32,357 bases of DNA, from NCBI GenBank assembly GCA_021740245.1, contig JAIPAE010000017.1, positions 1 to 32,357 of the forward strand, given 5' to 3'. The notes beneath the pieces are model-generated. The model was not told the DNA's origin. It worked only from the letters and a program-made list of their open reading frames with translations, and ran no database searches. How positions within the stretch are numbered: the stretch's first letter is position 1; each line of letters opens with the position of its first letter. This document shows, one piece after another, positions 18,345 to 27,371 of the stretch. Both the position numbers and the translations under genes were made by a program. The DNA is from Bacteroidales bacterium. Lineage in GTDB: Bacteria; Bacteroidota; Bacteroidia; Bacteroidales; PWNQ01.

Positions 18345-19685
18345 ATGGAAATAGTGATTAAGATTTTGCAGCTTTTGCTGAGTTTGTCCATTCTGATCAT
18401 CCTACACGAAGGGGGACATTTTTTATTTGCCCGGTTATTTAAAACACGTGTCGAAAAGTTTTATCTGTTCTTTAATCCCTGGTTTTCACTTTTTAAAATC
18501 AAAAAAGGTGATACAGAATATGGCATTGGTTGGCTTCCGTTGGGTGGTTATGTTAAAATTTCGGGAATGATCGATGAATCTATGGACAAAGAAGCCATGA
18601 AACAACCTCCGAAAGCATATGAATTCAGGGCTAAGCCTGCATGGCAAAGGCTCTTGATAATGTTAGGAGGTGTACTGGTAAACCTTATCCTGGGTTTTTT
18701 GATCTATTCTGCTGTTCTGTTTACCTGGGGCGAAAAGTATCTGCCAAATGAAAATATCAAAGACGGTATCTGGGTTACAGATTCACTACTTGTAGATATG
18801 GGACTTCAAAGCGGGGATAAAGTCATCAGCATCGACAATGAGCCCGTGGAAAAATATTCGGATATCATGGCCAATATGCTTAACGGTGGGTCTATGGTTA
18901 TTGAACGGAATAATGAACGTAAAACCATTAATCTTCCGGAAAACTTTGCCGGACAGTTGGTCGAAAACAAATCAAGACTTGTTGTTTATCCACGTGTTCC
19001 GTTTTATATTAAATCAATCCCGGATTCTTCTGTTAACAGTAACTCAGGACTCCAGGCTAAAGATAAGGTCATCTCCATCGCTGGCGAAGAAATACAGTAT
19101 TATGATCAGGCGATCCCGCTTTTGAAGAATCACAATGGAGATACAATTAACATGCAGGTTGAACGTGAATCCGGCATTAATGATTTAAATGTATATGTGA
19201 CTGATAACGGAAAAATACAGGTGGAAGTGGCTATATTGCGGCCATCGGATTTGAATAAACTCGGTATCTATGAATATAAAACTGAAACCTACGGTCTTTT
19301 TGAAAGCATTCCGGCCGGTTTTAACAAAGCCTGGAGTACACTTGCTTCTTATATAGAACAATTCAAACTTATCCTTCAGCCTAAAACAGGAGCATACAAA
19401 GGATTAGGCGGGTTTGGAACGATCATGAGCCTTTTTTCTGCTTCCTGGGACTGGCAATCATTCTGGGAGTTAACAGCATTTCTCTCCCTTATACTTGCAT
19501 TTATGAATATACTTCCAATTCCCGCACTGGACGGCGGTCATGTGATGTTTTTACTCTACGAAATTATTGCAGGACGAAAACCCAATGAAAAATTTATGGA
19601 GTATGCCCAAATGATTGGTATGATACTATTGCTCGGATTATTGCTATATGCCAACGGGATGGATATCCTGAGAGGATGTTCCTGA
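18345..19685 (+). CDS. rseP: RIP metalloprotease RseP (site-2 protease family)
   Basis: ILHEGGHFLFARLF (HExxH), PDZ-like segments, NILPIPALDGGHVMF (LDG motif). Confidence 0.95.
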   Translation: MEIVIKILQLLLSLSILIILHEGGHFLFARLFKTRVEKFYLFFNPWFSLFKIKKGDTEYGIGWLPLGGYVKISGMIDESMDKEAMKQPPKAYEFRAKPAWQRLLIMLGGVLVNLILGFLIYSAVLFTWGEKYLPNENIKDGIWVTDSLLVDMGLQSGDKVISIDNEPVEKYSDIMANMLNGGSMVIERNNERKTINLPENFAGQLVENKSRLVVYPRVPFYIKSIPDSSVNSNSGLQAKDKVISIAGEEIQYYDQAIPLLKNHNGDTINMQVERESGINDLNVYVTDNGKIQVEVAILRPSDLNKLGIYEYKTETYGLFESIPAGFNKAWSTLASYIEQFKLILQPKTGAYKGLGGFGTIMSLFSASWDWQSFWELTAFLSLILAFMNILPIPALDGGHVMFLLYEIIAGRKPNEKFMEYAQMIGMILLLGLLLYANGMDILRGCS

Positions 19686-19805
19686 TCTTTTCACCAACAT
19701 CTTTCGGAAATAGCTCAAAAAGATTAATAACACAGAATATATTAAAGTTTCCGTAACCGCTCAGGAAATTATTAAGGGTGAGGCGGTTTCATTAACAGCT
19801 AAACG

Positions 19806-20717
19806 TTAATTTTGAAAATCCGGTGTTTCCGCAATCTTTTTCCTAAGCGGTTTAAAACCACTTCCTAATATTTCATTAGCATTGATCACGGTCATAAATG
19901 CATCTTCATCAATTTTATAGATATAATCCTGTAGTATAGTGAGCTCCCTTCTGTTCACGACCGTAAAAATTATGGTTTTATCTTTTCCCTGATACATGCC
20001 TTCTCCTTTAATAAACGTTCCACCCCGCTGCAGATCATTGATGATTTTATTTCGTATTTCCTGAGCATGATCAGAAATGATGAATAATGTTTTTTCATAA
20101 CTCACACCTTCAAGGACAATATCAATCACGCGTCCTGTGACAAATATTGTAATCCAGGAGAACAATGGGATTTTCCAGTCATGAAAAGCAATAAGTCCAC
20201 CAAGAACAATAACCGAGTCAATATAAATCAGCAGATGCCCCAATGATTTTCCGGTGTATTTATTCAGGATCATGGCAATGATATCGGAACCACCGGATGT
20301 AGCTTTTGATTTAAAGATCAGGCCAAGTCCTAATCCAAGCAAAACACCTCCAAAGATAGCTGAGAGCAATCCTTCATTTTCCACCAGTTGCTTCCCCTGC
20401 CAGAAATAATTGAGTAAGTCAACCCAGCCTGCAGTCATTAAAAAACCAACTACTGTTTTTACGCCAAACCGTGGCCCCAGGATTTTATATCCTATAATAG
20501 CCAGCGGAATATCAATAACAAGAGCTGTTAATCCGATAGGAGTATCCAGCAAATGGTGAATGATGATGGCCACGCCATAAGTACCACCCGGTGCTAGTTT
20601 ATAGGGTGATATAAAAAACACAAATCCGGATGCCAGAATGAAGGTGCCAACAAGGATCAGGCTGTATGCTCTGAACCATTCTTTTGAAAAAATCTTCTCT
20701 TTTGTAATAAATGTCAT
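19806..20717 (-). CDS. YitT family membrane protein (DUF161/DUF2179)
   Basis: Multi-TM N-terminal half and C-terminal GVSYEKTLFIISDHAQEIRNKIINDLQRGGTFIKGEGMYQGKDKTIIFTVVNRRELTIL typical of DUF2179. Confidence 0.92.
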   Translation of the reverse strand: MTFITKEKIFSKEWFRAYSLILVGTFILASGFVFFISPYKLAPGGTYGVAIIIHHLLDTPIGLTALVIDIPLAIIGYKILGPRFGVKTVVGFLMTAGWVDLLNYFWQGKQLVENEGLLSAIFGGVLLGLGLGLIFKSKATSGGSDIIAMILNKYTGKSLGHLLIYIDSVIVLGGLIAFHDWKIPLFSWITIFVTGRVIDIVLEGVSYEKTLFIISDHAQEIRNKIINDLQRGGTFIKGEGMYQGKDKTIIFTVVNRRELTILQDYIYKIDEDAFMTVINANEILGSGFKPLRKKIAETPDFQN

Positions 20718-20855
20718 ATCCCTTAATGTTGTTTTGTATTACCCTGCAATATTAGGGAAAATCATTTTGCAAAGCGAATTATAAATTTCATCTTAGCGGG
20801 AGAATTTTATGCCATTTGTGTTTTATTCACCTTAACTTTATGCACTTTAAAAGTT

Positions 20856-23800
20856 ATGCACAAAACTCCGGGATTTTATATCATCATTTTTTTTATTCTG
20901 CTTTTATTCTGCAGCCGGGAAGTTTTTTCACAACAAATTACTGCTAAACGGAGCAAAACCATTCATATTACGAATGATACAACTCAAATCGATTCCCTTA
21001 CCATAATCCCGTCAAGTGTCAGAGTCAATAATCCTCAGCTAGCCCGAAATAGTTTTCGTATAGATACGCTTAAGGGGCTTTTCATTGTTGTAAACCCCGT
21101 TGATTTCTTTCTAAATAAAGACACTGTAAAAGTAGATATTAGCTACAAAGTTTTCCCATATAACTTTAATACTCAATGGCAATCGCCATATAAAAAAGAT
21201 GTTCTATATAAAAAGCAGAGAACCGATGATCTGCCAGGCTCAACCATAAAAGGAGAAGTTGATGATTTTTTTGATTTCGGGGACCTGCAAAAATCGGGAG
21301 CAATTTCACGTGGGTTTTCACTGGGAAATAAACAAGATGCCTCTCTAAATTCCGATCTTAATTTGCAGCTAAATGGTTCCTTAACCAATGACATAAGTAT
21401 ACGTGCAGCTATCACCGATAACAATATTCCTATTCAACCCGAAGGGAATACACAACAAATCCAGGATTTTGATAAAGTATTTATTGAAATCAGCCAGGGC
21501 AAAAATAAGCTAACTGCCGGTGATTTTGAAATCATGGAAACTGAAGACCGTTTTTTAAGATTCCGTCAGAAAGTTCAGGGGTTAAAAGTTGAAAGCACTA
21601 TACCCGTGGGCAATAAAAACAAAAACAGACTCAGTGTTAAAGCAGGTGCAGCTCTGTCCAAAGGAAAATATTCGCGGAATGAAATAGATGGGATCGAAGG
21701 GAACCAGGGGCCTTATAAGCTTCGCGGCAACAACAATGAGCGTTTTGTAGTTATCCTGGCAGGTTCTGAAACAGTTTACCTGAATGGACAAAAACTAAGC
21801 AGGGGAGAAAAACAGGATTATACCATCAATTACAATACGGCAGAGATCACATTTACCCCTGAAAATATTATTAGTAAGGACAGTCGTATTATTGTAGAGT
21901 TTGAATATTCGGACCGGAATTATGCCAGGGCAATGTTTGCTACCAGTACTCAATATAAAACCAAAAAGCTGGAAGTGAATCTGAATTACTTTAATCAAAG
22001 TGATTTGAAAAACCAGCCTTTCGAGATGGACCTTAACGATACGACAAGATCTGTGCTGGCTTCAGCAGGTGATGATCAACAAAAAATGATAACCGGTAGT
22101 GTCGATTCAGTTTCATTTTCGTCTGAAGAGATTCTTTATAAAATGATTGACAGCTTAGGGTATGATTCCGTACTCGTTTATTCAACGAATCCGGACAGCG
22201 CTCATTACCGGGTTAAGTTTTCCAGAGTGGGAGATGGTAACGGAAACTATATAAAAGCCAAATCAGCAGCTAACGGCACCGTATATAAATGGAAGGAACC
22301 TGTGGGAGGTAAAGCTCAGGGTAGTTTTGCTCCTGTTGAAATGCTTGTAGCTCCGCGTAAAACAGAAGTTATTTCGTTATCAACAAGCTATAACATCACC
22401 AATAAAACCAGAACCGGGTTTACCACTACGCTATCCAATCAGGATTTAAATTTGTTTTCAACCCTTGACGCTAAAGATAACAAAGGTTATGCCGGTGAAC
22501 TATGGATAAATCATCACGAAAAACTGAACTTAAATAATGACACTAATCGCATTAAATGGCTTAGCAAAGGAAAGATTAGCATAATTGACCGACATTTTAA
22601 TCCTGTTAATCGCTTCAGGAGTGTAGAATTTGACCGGGACTGGAACCTCAACGACATACAGCAATCCAATGAAGTCCGGACACAAATATCTTCAGAACTT
22701 TCCAAAGCCGAAACCGGACACCTCCGCTTATCTCATCAAATGCTAAAGCGTGAGGATAAAGTCACCGGACAACGATATTCGGCTAAACTAAATCTTGACA
22801 AGGGCGGATTTTTTATTCTAGGCCACGGTAGTTTATTAAACAGCGACAATTACGGAATCAAATCCAGGTTTTTACGCCACAAAGTAACTGCGGGGAAAAG
22901 GTTTCAGTTCTTCCGACTTTCTCTTGATGAAGAACGGGAACACAATACTTTCCGACTGCATGGAGATAGCGTGAATTCCAACAGTTATTCATTTCAAACC
23001 TGGGGGGCAGAAATATCCTTACCCGATACCAGTCGTTTTCGCACTACGGTCCGCTATGAACAACGACGTGACAAATTGCCTTTCAATGGTAGTTTAAAGG
23101 AATCATCCAGGGCAGATGAAACATCATTGATGCTCCATTGGAATATTTCAGACAAACAATTGTTGGAAGCACGTCTGTCATACAGGAATCTGCAAATTCT
23201 TGACAGCATAAGCAATAATAAGCCTGAAGAAAATATAACGGCCCGTATTAACTATTCATCCACATTTGCCGGGGGAGCGATCACTAATCAAACTTTTTAT
23301 GAAAGTGGCTCCGGATTAGAGGTTGAAAAAGAATTCACCTACCTGGAAGTCAGCCCGGGACAAGGTCTGTACCAATGGGAGGATTACAATGGAAATGGTG
23401 TTAAGGAAATCAATGAGTTTGAAATCGCCAGTTTCCGCGATCAGGCCAACTACATCAGAGTATATACTCCTACTGATAACTATATCCAGGTTTTCAAAAA
23501 CAGTTTCAGACAAACCTTATATGTTAATCCTTCAAGAATATGGAGAGAAAATGATAGCACTTATAAAAAAATCTTGTCAAAGTTCACTAATCGATTTACA
23601 TACCGGGTTTCACAAAAAAATCAATTTGAAAATTATTTCAGTTCTTACAACCCGTTTTTCACACCTGAAAACAATAATCAACTGATAACACTTAATGAAC
23701 AACTTAAAAACACCTTCTATTTTCAACGCAGTCATTCTACTTTTGGGATGAACTGGACACACCAACGGTCAGGAAATAAAAGCCTGCTGGCAAATGGTTC

Positions 23801-24335
23801 CGAACAACAATACCTGAAAGAGAATGAACTAAATGTTCGCTGGAATATGTCATCTTCCGTCAGCATTTTATCAGAAATGCGTTTAGCCTCTAGAAAACAT
23901 TTATCAGAATTTTTTCCAAACAAGGAATATAACATTAATATCAAGGAAATAATTCCCACACTCAGCTATCAACCCTCTACCAAATTCAGAATAAAAGGTT
24001 TATTTACCTGGACACAGAAAAAAAATCAAAACCTCAATAACGAACAAGCCAGGATATTAAAATACGGAGCCGAGTTAAGACATGCTGCATTAAGCAAAGG
24101 AGACATAAAGATCAACTTTAATTACCTTGTGGTAGACTATTCAGGCAGCGCAAACAAAAACCTTGAATACGAAATGCTGAAAGGATTTAAAAATGGCAAC
24201 AATTATCAGTGGACTTTAAGTTATCAGCGTAAACTATTAGCATATTTGCAACTGAACTTGCAATATGAAGGCAGAAAAACGCCCGGTGCAACAACAGTTC
24301 ACATCGGGCGCATTCAACTCAGGGCTTACTTCTAA
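20856..24335 (+). CDS. Large Bacteroidota conserved surface/outer-membrane beta-rich protein of unknown function
   Basis: Signal peptide, 1159 aa, ISRGFSLGNKQDASLNSDLNLQLNGSLTNDISIRAAITDNNIPIQPEGNTQQIQDFDKVFIEI, GQGLYQWEDYNGNGVKEINEFEIASFRDQANYIRVYTPTDNYI, terminal aromatic (RIQLRAYF) as in outer-membrane barrels. Confidence 0.75.
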   Translation: MHKTPGFYIIIFFILLLFCSREVFSQQITAKRSKTIHITNDTTQIDSLTIIPSSVRVNNPQLARNSFRIDTLKGLFIVVNPVDFFLNKDTVKVDISYKVFPYNFNTQWQSPYKKDVLYKKQRTDDLPGSTIKGEVDDFFDFGDLQKSGAISRGFSLGNKQDASLNSDLNLQLNGSLTNDISIRAAITDNNIPIQPEGNTQQIQDFDKVFIEISQGKNKLTAGDFEIMETEDRFLRFRQKVQGLKVESTIPVGNKNKNRLSVKAGAALSKGKYSRNEIDGIEGNQGPYKLRGNNNERFVVILAGSETVYLNGQKLSRGEKQDYTINYNTAEITFTPENIISKDSRIIVEFEYSDRNYARAMFATSTQYKTKKLEVNLNYFNQSDLKNQPFEMDLNDTTRSVLASAGDDQQKMITGSVDSVSFSSEEILYKMIDSLGYDSVLVYSTNPDSAHYRVKFSRVGDGNGNYIKAKSAANGTVYKWKEPVGGKAQGSFAPVEMLVAPRKTEVISLSTSYNITNKTRTGFTTTLSNQDLNLFSTLDAKDNKGYAGELWINHHEKLNLNNDTNRIKWLSKGKISIIDRHFNPVNRFRSVEFDRDWNLNDIQQSNEVRTQISSELSKAETGHLRLSHQMLKREDKVTGQRYSAKLNLDKGGFFILGHGSLLNSDNYGIKSRFLRHKVTAGKRFQFFRLSLDEEREHNTFRLHGDSVNSNSYSFQTWGAEISLPDTSRFRTTVRYEQRRDKLPFNGSLKESSRADETSLMLHWNISDKQLLEARLSYRNLQILDSISNNKPEENITARINYSSTFAGGAITNQTFYESGSGLEVEKEFTYLEVSPGQGLYQWEDYNGNGVKEINEFEIASFRDQANYIRVYTPTDNYIQVFKNSFRQTLYVNPSRIWRENDSTYKKILSKFTNRFTYRVSQKNQFENYFSSYNPFFTPENNNQLITLNEQLKNTFYFQRSHSTFGMNWTHQRSGNKSLLANGSEQQYLKENELNVRWNMSSSVSILSEMRLASRKHLSEFFPNKEYNINIKEIIPTLSYQPSTKFRIKGLFTWTQKKNQNLNNEQARILKYGAELRHAALSKGDIKINFNYLVVDYSGSANKNLEYEMLKGFKNGNNYQWTLSYQRKLLAYLQLNLQYEGRKTPGATTVHIGRIQLRAYF

Positions 24336-24341
24336 CTTGTA

Positions 24342-25259
24342 TTATTCAAGCAATAATTTACCCTGACCTATTTCCTGATTGTCAATATAAATAGCAACAT
24401 TATATGATCCTTCCATGACATCTTTCACATGTTCATCTTTAACCCAGTACATACAATGATGTTGTTCTTCATTCTGATAATCTATAGTTTTAGTCAAAGA
24501 ATACTGTAGTTTTTCACCATTGAGCATAAAATAGTCTTCACTCCGCTTGAAAAGGATTTTACCGTCTGGCCGGGCAATTCGAATATATAGTTTCTTTTCG
24601 CCGGACTCCGCAATAAGATTCTCACTAATTGTAAAGCATATCTTTATCTTATCCAGTCTCCGGGCTTTATCCGTTAGTTTTTCCTTATCACCTGTCCAGC
24701 CACCCATATGAATTGCATCTACGGAGATGGCATAAGCTTTCAGGAGAGTCCCTTTTTCTACTTTTTGTTTTAGCTTTTCCTTTTCTTCCGTTACCTGTTC
24801 TTTTTCAGTTTTTGTCTCCTCATATTTTTGCTTGATGTCCTCGTTTTCTATTTTAAGCTTTTTATTCACTTTATAAAGTGAATCAAGTTCCTGAACATAG
24901 GTTTGATGCGAATTTCTAAGGTATTCCAGTTTTCGTTTAATCTGATAATAGTCTGCCTGGCGGGCAATCAGGCGTTCAATCTCTTTAGCCTTCGCTTCGA
25001 TCACTGAATCTTTCTTAGTCAGTTTTTCAGAAACTTCACTATACTCATTTTTTACCTGCTCATGCTGATCCATAAGGGTGTTTAGCTCATTCTCCAGTTT
25101 TTGAGTTTCATTTTCTTTTTCTATGATAACCGTTTCAACTTGTGTTTTCTTTTGCATGAGTTGCCAACCCATAAATAGAATAACCAATACCAATATACCA
25201 ATGATAATCCGGTAAATGGTTTCTTTTTTCTTGAAATCCTGAGATTTTTCTTCTGTCAT
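24342..25259 (-). CDS. Single-TM coiled-coil protein with C-terminal globular domain, unknown function
   Basis: TM at residues ~15-35, long Glu/Lys-rich coiled coil, C-terminal beta-rich domain (IHMGGWTGDKEKLTDKARRLDKIKICFTISENLIAESGEKKLYIRIARPDGKIL). Confidence 0.75.
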   Translation of the reverse strand: MTEEKSQDFKKKETIYRIIIGILVLVILFMGWQLMQKKTQVETVIIEKENETQKLENELNTLMDQHEQVKNEYSEVSEKLTKKDSVIEAKAKEIERLIARQADYYQIKRKLEYLRNSHQTYVQELDSLYKVNKKLKIENEDIKQKYEETKTEKEQVTEEKEKLKQKVEKGTLLKAYAISVDAIHMGGWTGDKEKLTDKARRLDKIKICFTISENLIAESGEKKLYIRIARPDGKILFKRSEDYFMLNGEKLQYSLTKTIDYQNEEQHHCMYWVKDEHVKDVMEGSYNVAIYIDNQEIGQGKLLLE

Positions 25260-25366
25260 GATGGATTAATATTGATTTATTACTGATTTTCTACAAAATT
25301 ATTTATTTTTATTCTCATGGAAACGTATTCTTTTAGAAATTATTCCATTTAACAAAGATAACTATT

Positions 25367-26083
25367 ATGGTCATACCGGATTTTATTAGAGTTCCTTTTG
25401 TTGATCTTTTTAATTTGGTCTTTCCTGTAAACTGCGAATATTGCGGTGGTAACTTAAAAAAGGGGGAAGAAACCTTATGTTCGTTCTGTGAATATCAATT
25501 ACCTGAAACCAATTATCACCTGACACCCGACAATCCTGTAGAAACTATTTTCTGGGGCAGAATTCCCTTGTATTCTGCAGCATCGTTTCTGCACTACCAG
25601 AAGGGGGAAATGGTTCAACAATTGATCCATCAACTTAAATATCATGGAAAAGGACACATCGGCATTTATCTGGGACAGTTATTCGGACAGCATCTGATGC
25701 AATCACAACGTTTTTCCACCGTTCAATATATTATCCCTGTTCCATTGCATTGGAAAAAAATAAAAAAAAGGGGATACAATCAAAGTGAAAAAATAGCCGA
25801 GGGACTCGCCATGAACATGGACGCCCTGAAAGACTGTAAGAGCCTTGAAAGAAAAGTACATTCGGCTACACAAACCAAAAAGTCACGTTATGAAAGATGG
25901 GAAAACGTAAAATCCATATTCACATTGAATGAAACAGCCGTTAGTAAGCTGGAAAACACGCATATTCTTTTAGTTGATGATGTTATCACAACCGGAGCAA
26001 CCATCGAAGGATGCTATTTGCAACTCGGCAAGATACCAGGCATAAAAATCAGTGTTGCTTCTTTGGCTTGTCCGCTGATCTGA
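25367..26083 (+). CDS. comF: ComF family protein (amidophosphoribosyltransferase-like)
   Basis: N-terminal CEYCGG...CSFC zinc-binding pair, HQLKYHGKGHIG, PRTase motif ILLVDDVITTGATIEGC. Confidence 0.93.
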   Translation: MVIPDFIRVPFVDLFNLVFPVNCEYCGGNLKKGEETLCSFCEYQLPETNYHLTPDNPVETIFWGRIPLYSAASFLHYQKGEMVQQLIHQLKYHGKGHIGIYLGQLFGQHLMQSQRFSTVQYIIPVPLHWKKIKKRGYNQSEKIAEGLAMNMDALKDCKSLERKVHSATQTKKSRYERWENVKSIFTLNETAVSKLENTHILLVDDVITTGATIEGCYLQLGKIPGIKISVASLACPLI

Positions 26084-26291
26084 ACCTTGTATGATGCTAA
26101 CCATCAAAAGCGTCAGATTCTTATATTCTGAATTTTTTTACATTCATTCCACAAAAGATCAGCATTATAAACTGAATAACAGGAAACAAGTGCATTTGCA
26201 TGTTTTTGTGGACAAGTTTATTCCTTTTTGTATTGACCGTATTTTTTTTAGCTTCCTGGGTATTATTTTGAATTTCCGAATTCGCCTGCTC

Positions 26292-26390
26292 TTATTCCCC
26301 TGTTACATTATAGTCCTGGTCAACAGAGCATGAGACAAGTATTACTAATATTGAAAATAACAGCACTTTCGCTGATAATAACTTATTCAT
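26292..26390 (-). CDS. Very short putative lipoprotein ORF (32 aa), possibly a truncated remnant
   Basis: Manual translation: MNKLLSAKVLLFSILVILVSCSVDQDYNVTGE* with a plausible lipobox (ILVSC); frame stays open about 60 codons after the TAA. Confidence 0.35.
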   Translation of the reverse strand: MNKLLSAKVLLFSILVILVSCSVDQDYNVTGE

Positions 26391-26433
26391 TTTAGTGATT
26401 TGGCAGTGTTAGATCAGTTTTAACTTATACTTT

Positions 26434-27117
26434 TTATTCAAATTCGCTATTCAATGATTTCAAACAAGGTGAAACATCAAAATAAAGTCCTTCAATTTCC
26501 TCCGGGTTCTTCTCAACTGTCAGATAATCGTAATGATCTATGAGACTTTGTTGCCCACCAAAATCATATCCCAGTAATCCAAGCAGATCATATTCATGAG
26601 TTGTAAAGATAACATAAAAAGCTGTTTTTTTCGAGAGGCCATCTCCTGAACTCAAAAGTACATCAAAAACTGTCCTCATTCTTGCCAGGCGGTTATTAAA
26701 AATACCGGGTCTTTCAAGTTCTTCAAGTGCATATAACTGATAATTCAGAACACGCAAATCGAACGGGTTAAAGATCAATGCCGAATCTCCATAACGAACT
26801 ATTTCCCGTAATTCCTTATCACTGTGGTTTTGCTTTTTTATCAAATTTCTGACGCTATCTGAATAATCCGAACGGCCGTATGGAGAATAATTATCCTGAA
26901 AAGTGAATCCATAATACAGAAACCGTTTTTCCTTGAGTGTCATATTTGTATCTCCTTCAAGGTACTTTTTCATAAGTACTGGATAATAATAATCTGATTT
27001 CCGTTTCGTAATTTCCCGTTTGATTTGTTCATAATCGGGGTTTTTTGTTTTCGTGTCTTGTGAAAACACCAATGAAACAAGAAATAGAAATGCTAAAACA
27101 GAGAATAGTTTTTTCAT
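26434..27117 (-). CDS. DUF4919-like secreted protein
   Basis: Signal peptide (MKKLFSVLAFLFLVSLVFSQ) and KRFLYYGFTFQDNYSPYGRSDYSD motif as in DUF4919 proteins. Confidence 0.7.
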   Translation of the reverse strand: MKKLFSVLAFLFLVSLVFSQDTKTKNPDYEQIKREITKRKSDYYYPVLMKKYLEGDTNMTLKEKRFLYYGFTFQDNYSPYGRSDYSDSVRNLIKKQNHSDKELREIVRYGDSALIFNPFDLRVLNYQLYALEELERPGIFNNRLARMRTVFDVLLSSGDGLSKKTAFYVIFTTHEYDLLGLLGYDFGGQQSLIDHYDYLTVEKNPEEIEGLYFDVSPCLKSLNSEFE

Positions 27118-27215
27118 GATTTTTCTTTTTTGTTATACAAAAATATATATCATTTTTACAACATTGAAGCGATTAGTTACTCAATTAAGCTTGTTTGTTG
27201 ATTTAAATTATTGAT

Positions 27216-27350
27216 TCCGGTCTAAAACTTGATTATAATTTAGTGTTTGTCCATAAATTCATAAAATTAGATTTTTAGCGGCTTTTTGCCCCGATCTGCC
27301 AAAGACAGATTAAGTTTTTGAAAATCTGATTTCGAACTTTTTAGACCGGA
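27216..27350. repeat. Candidate MITE-like element or IS remnant bounded by 12-bp perfect inverted repeats
   Basis: TCCGGTCTAAAA (27216-27227) and TTTTAGACCGGA (27339-27350), spaced 111 bp, in the intergenic region between the DUF4919-like gene and corA. Confidence 0.45.
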
Positions 27351-27371
27351 CACATTATTTATAAAGCTAAA

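Noticed and set aside
23323-23685. 120-aa plus-strand ORF
   Set aside because: Alternate frame inside the large surface-protein gene.
26091-26333. 80-aa plus-strand ORF after comF
   Set aside because: Low-complexity hydrophobic/aromatic translation; the opposite strand carries a more protein-like signal-peptide ORF.
27290-27312. Small ATCTG...CAGAT hairpin within the corA-upstream gap as a terminator or riboswitch
   Set aside because: Five-bp stem without a following U tract on either strand, and no recognisable riboswitch core.
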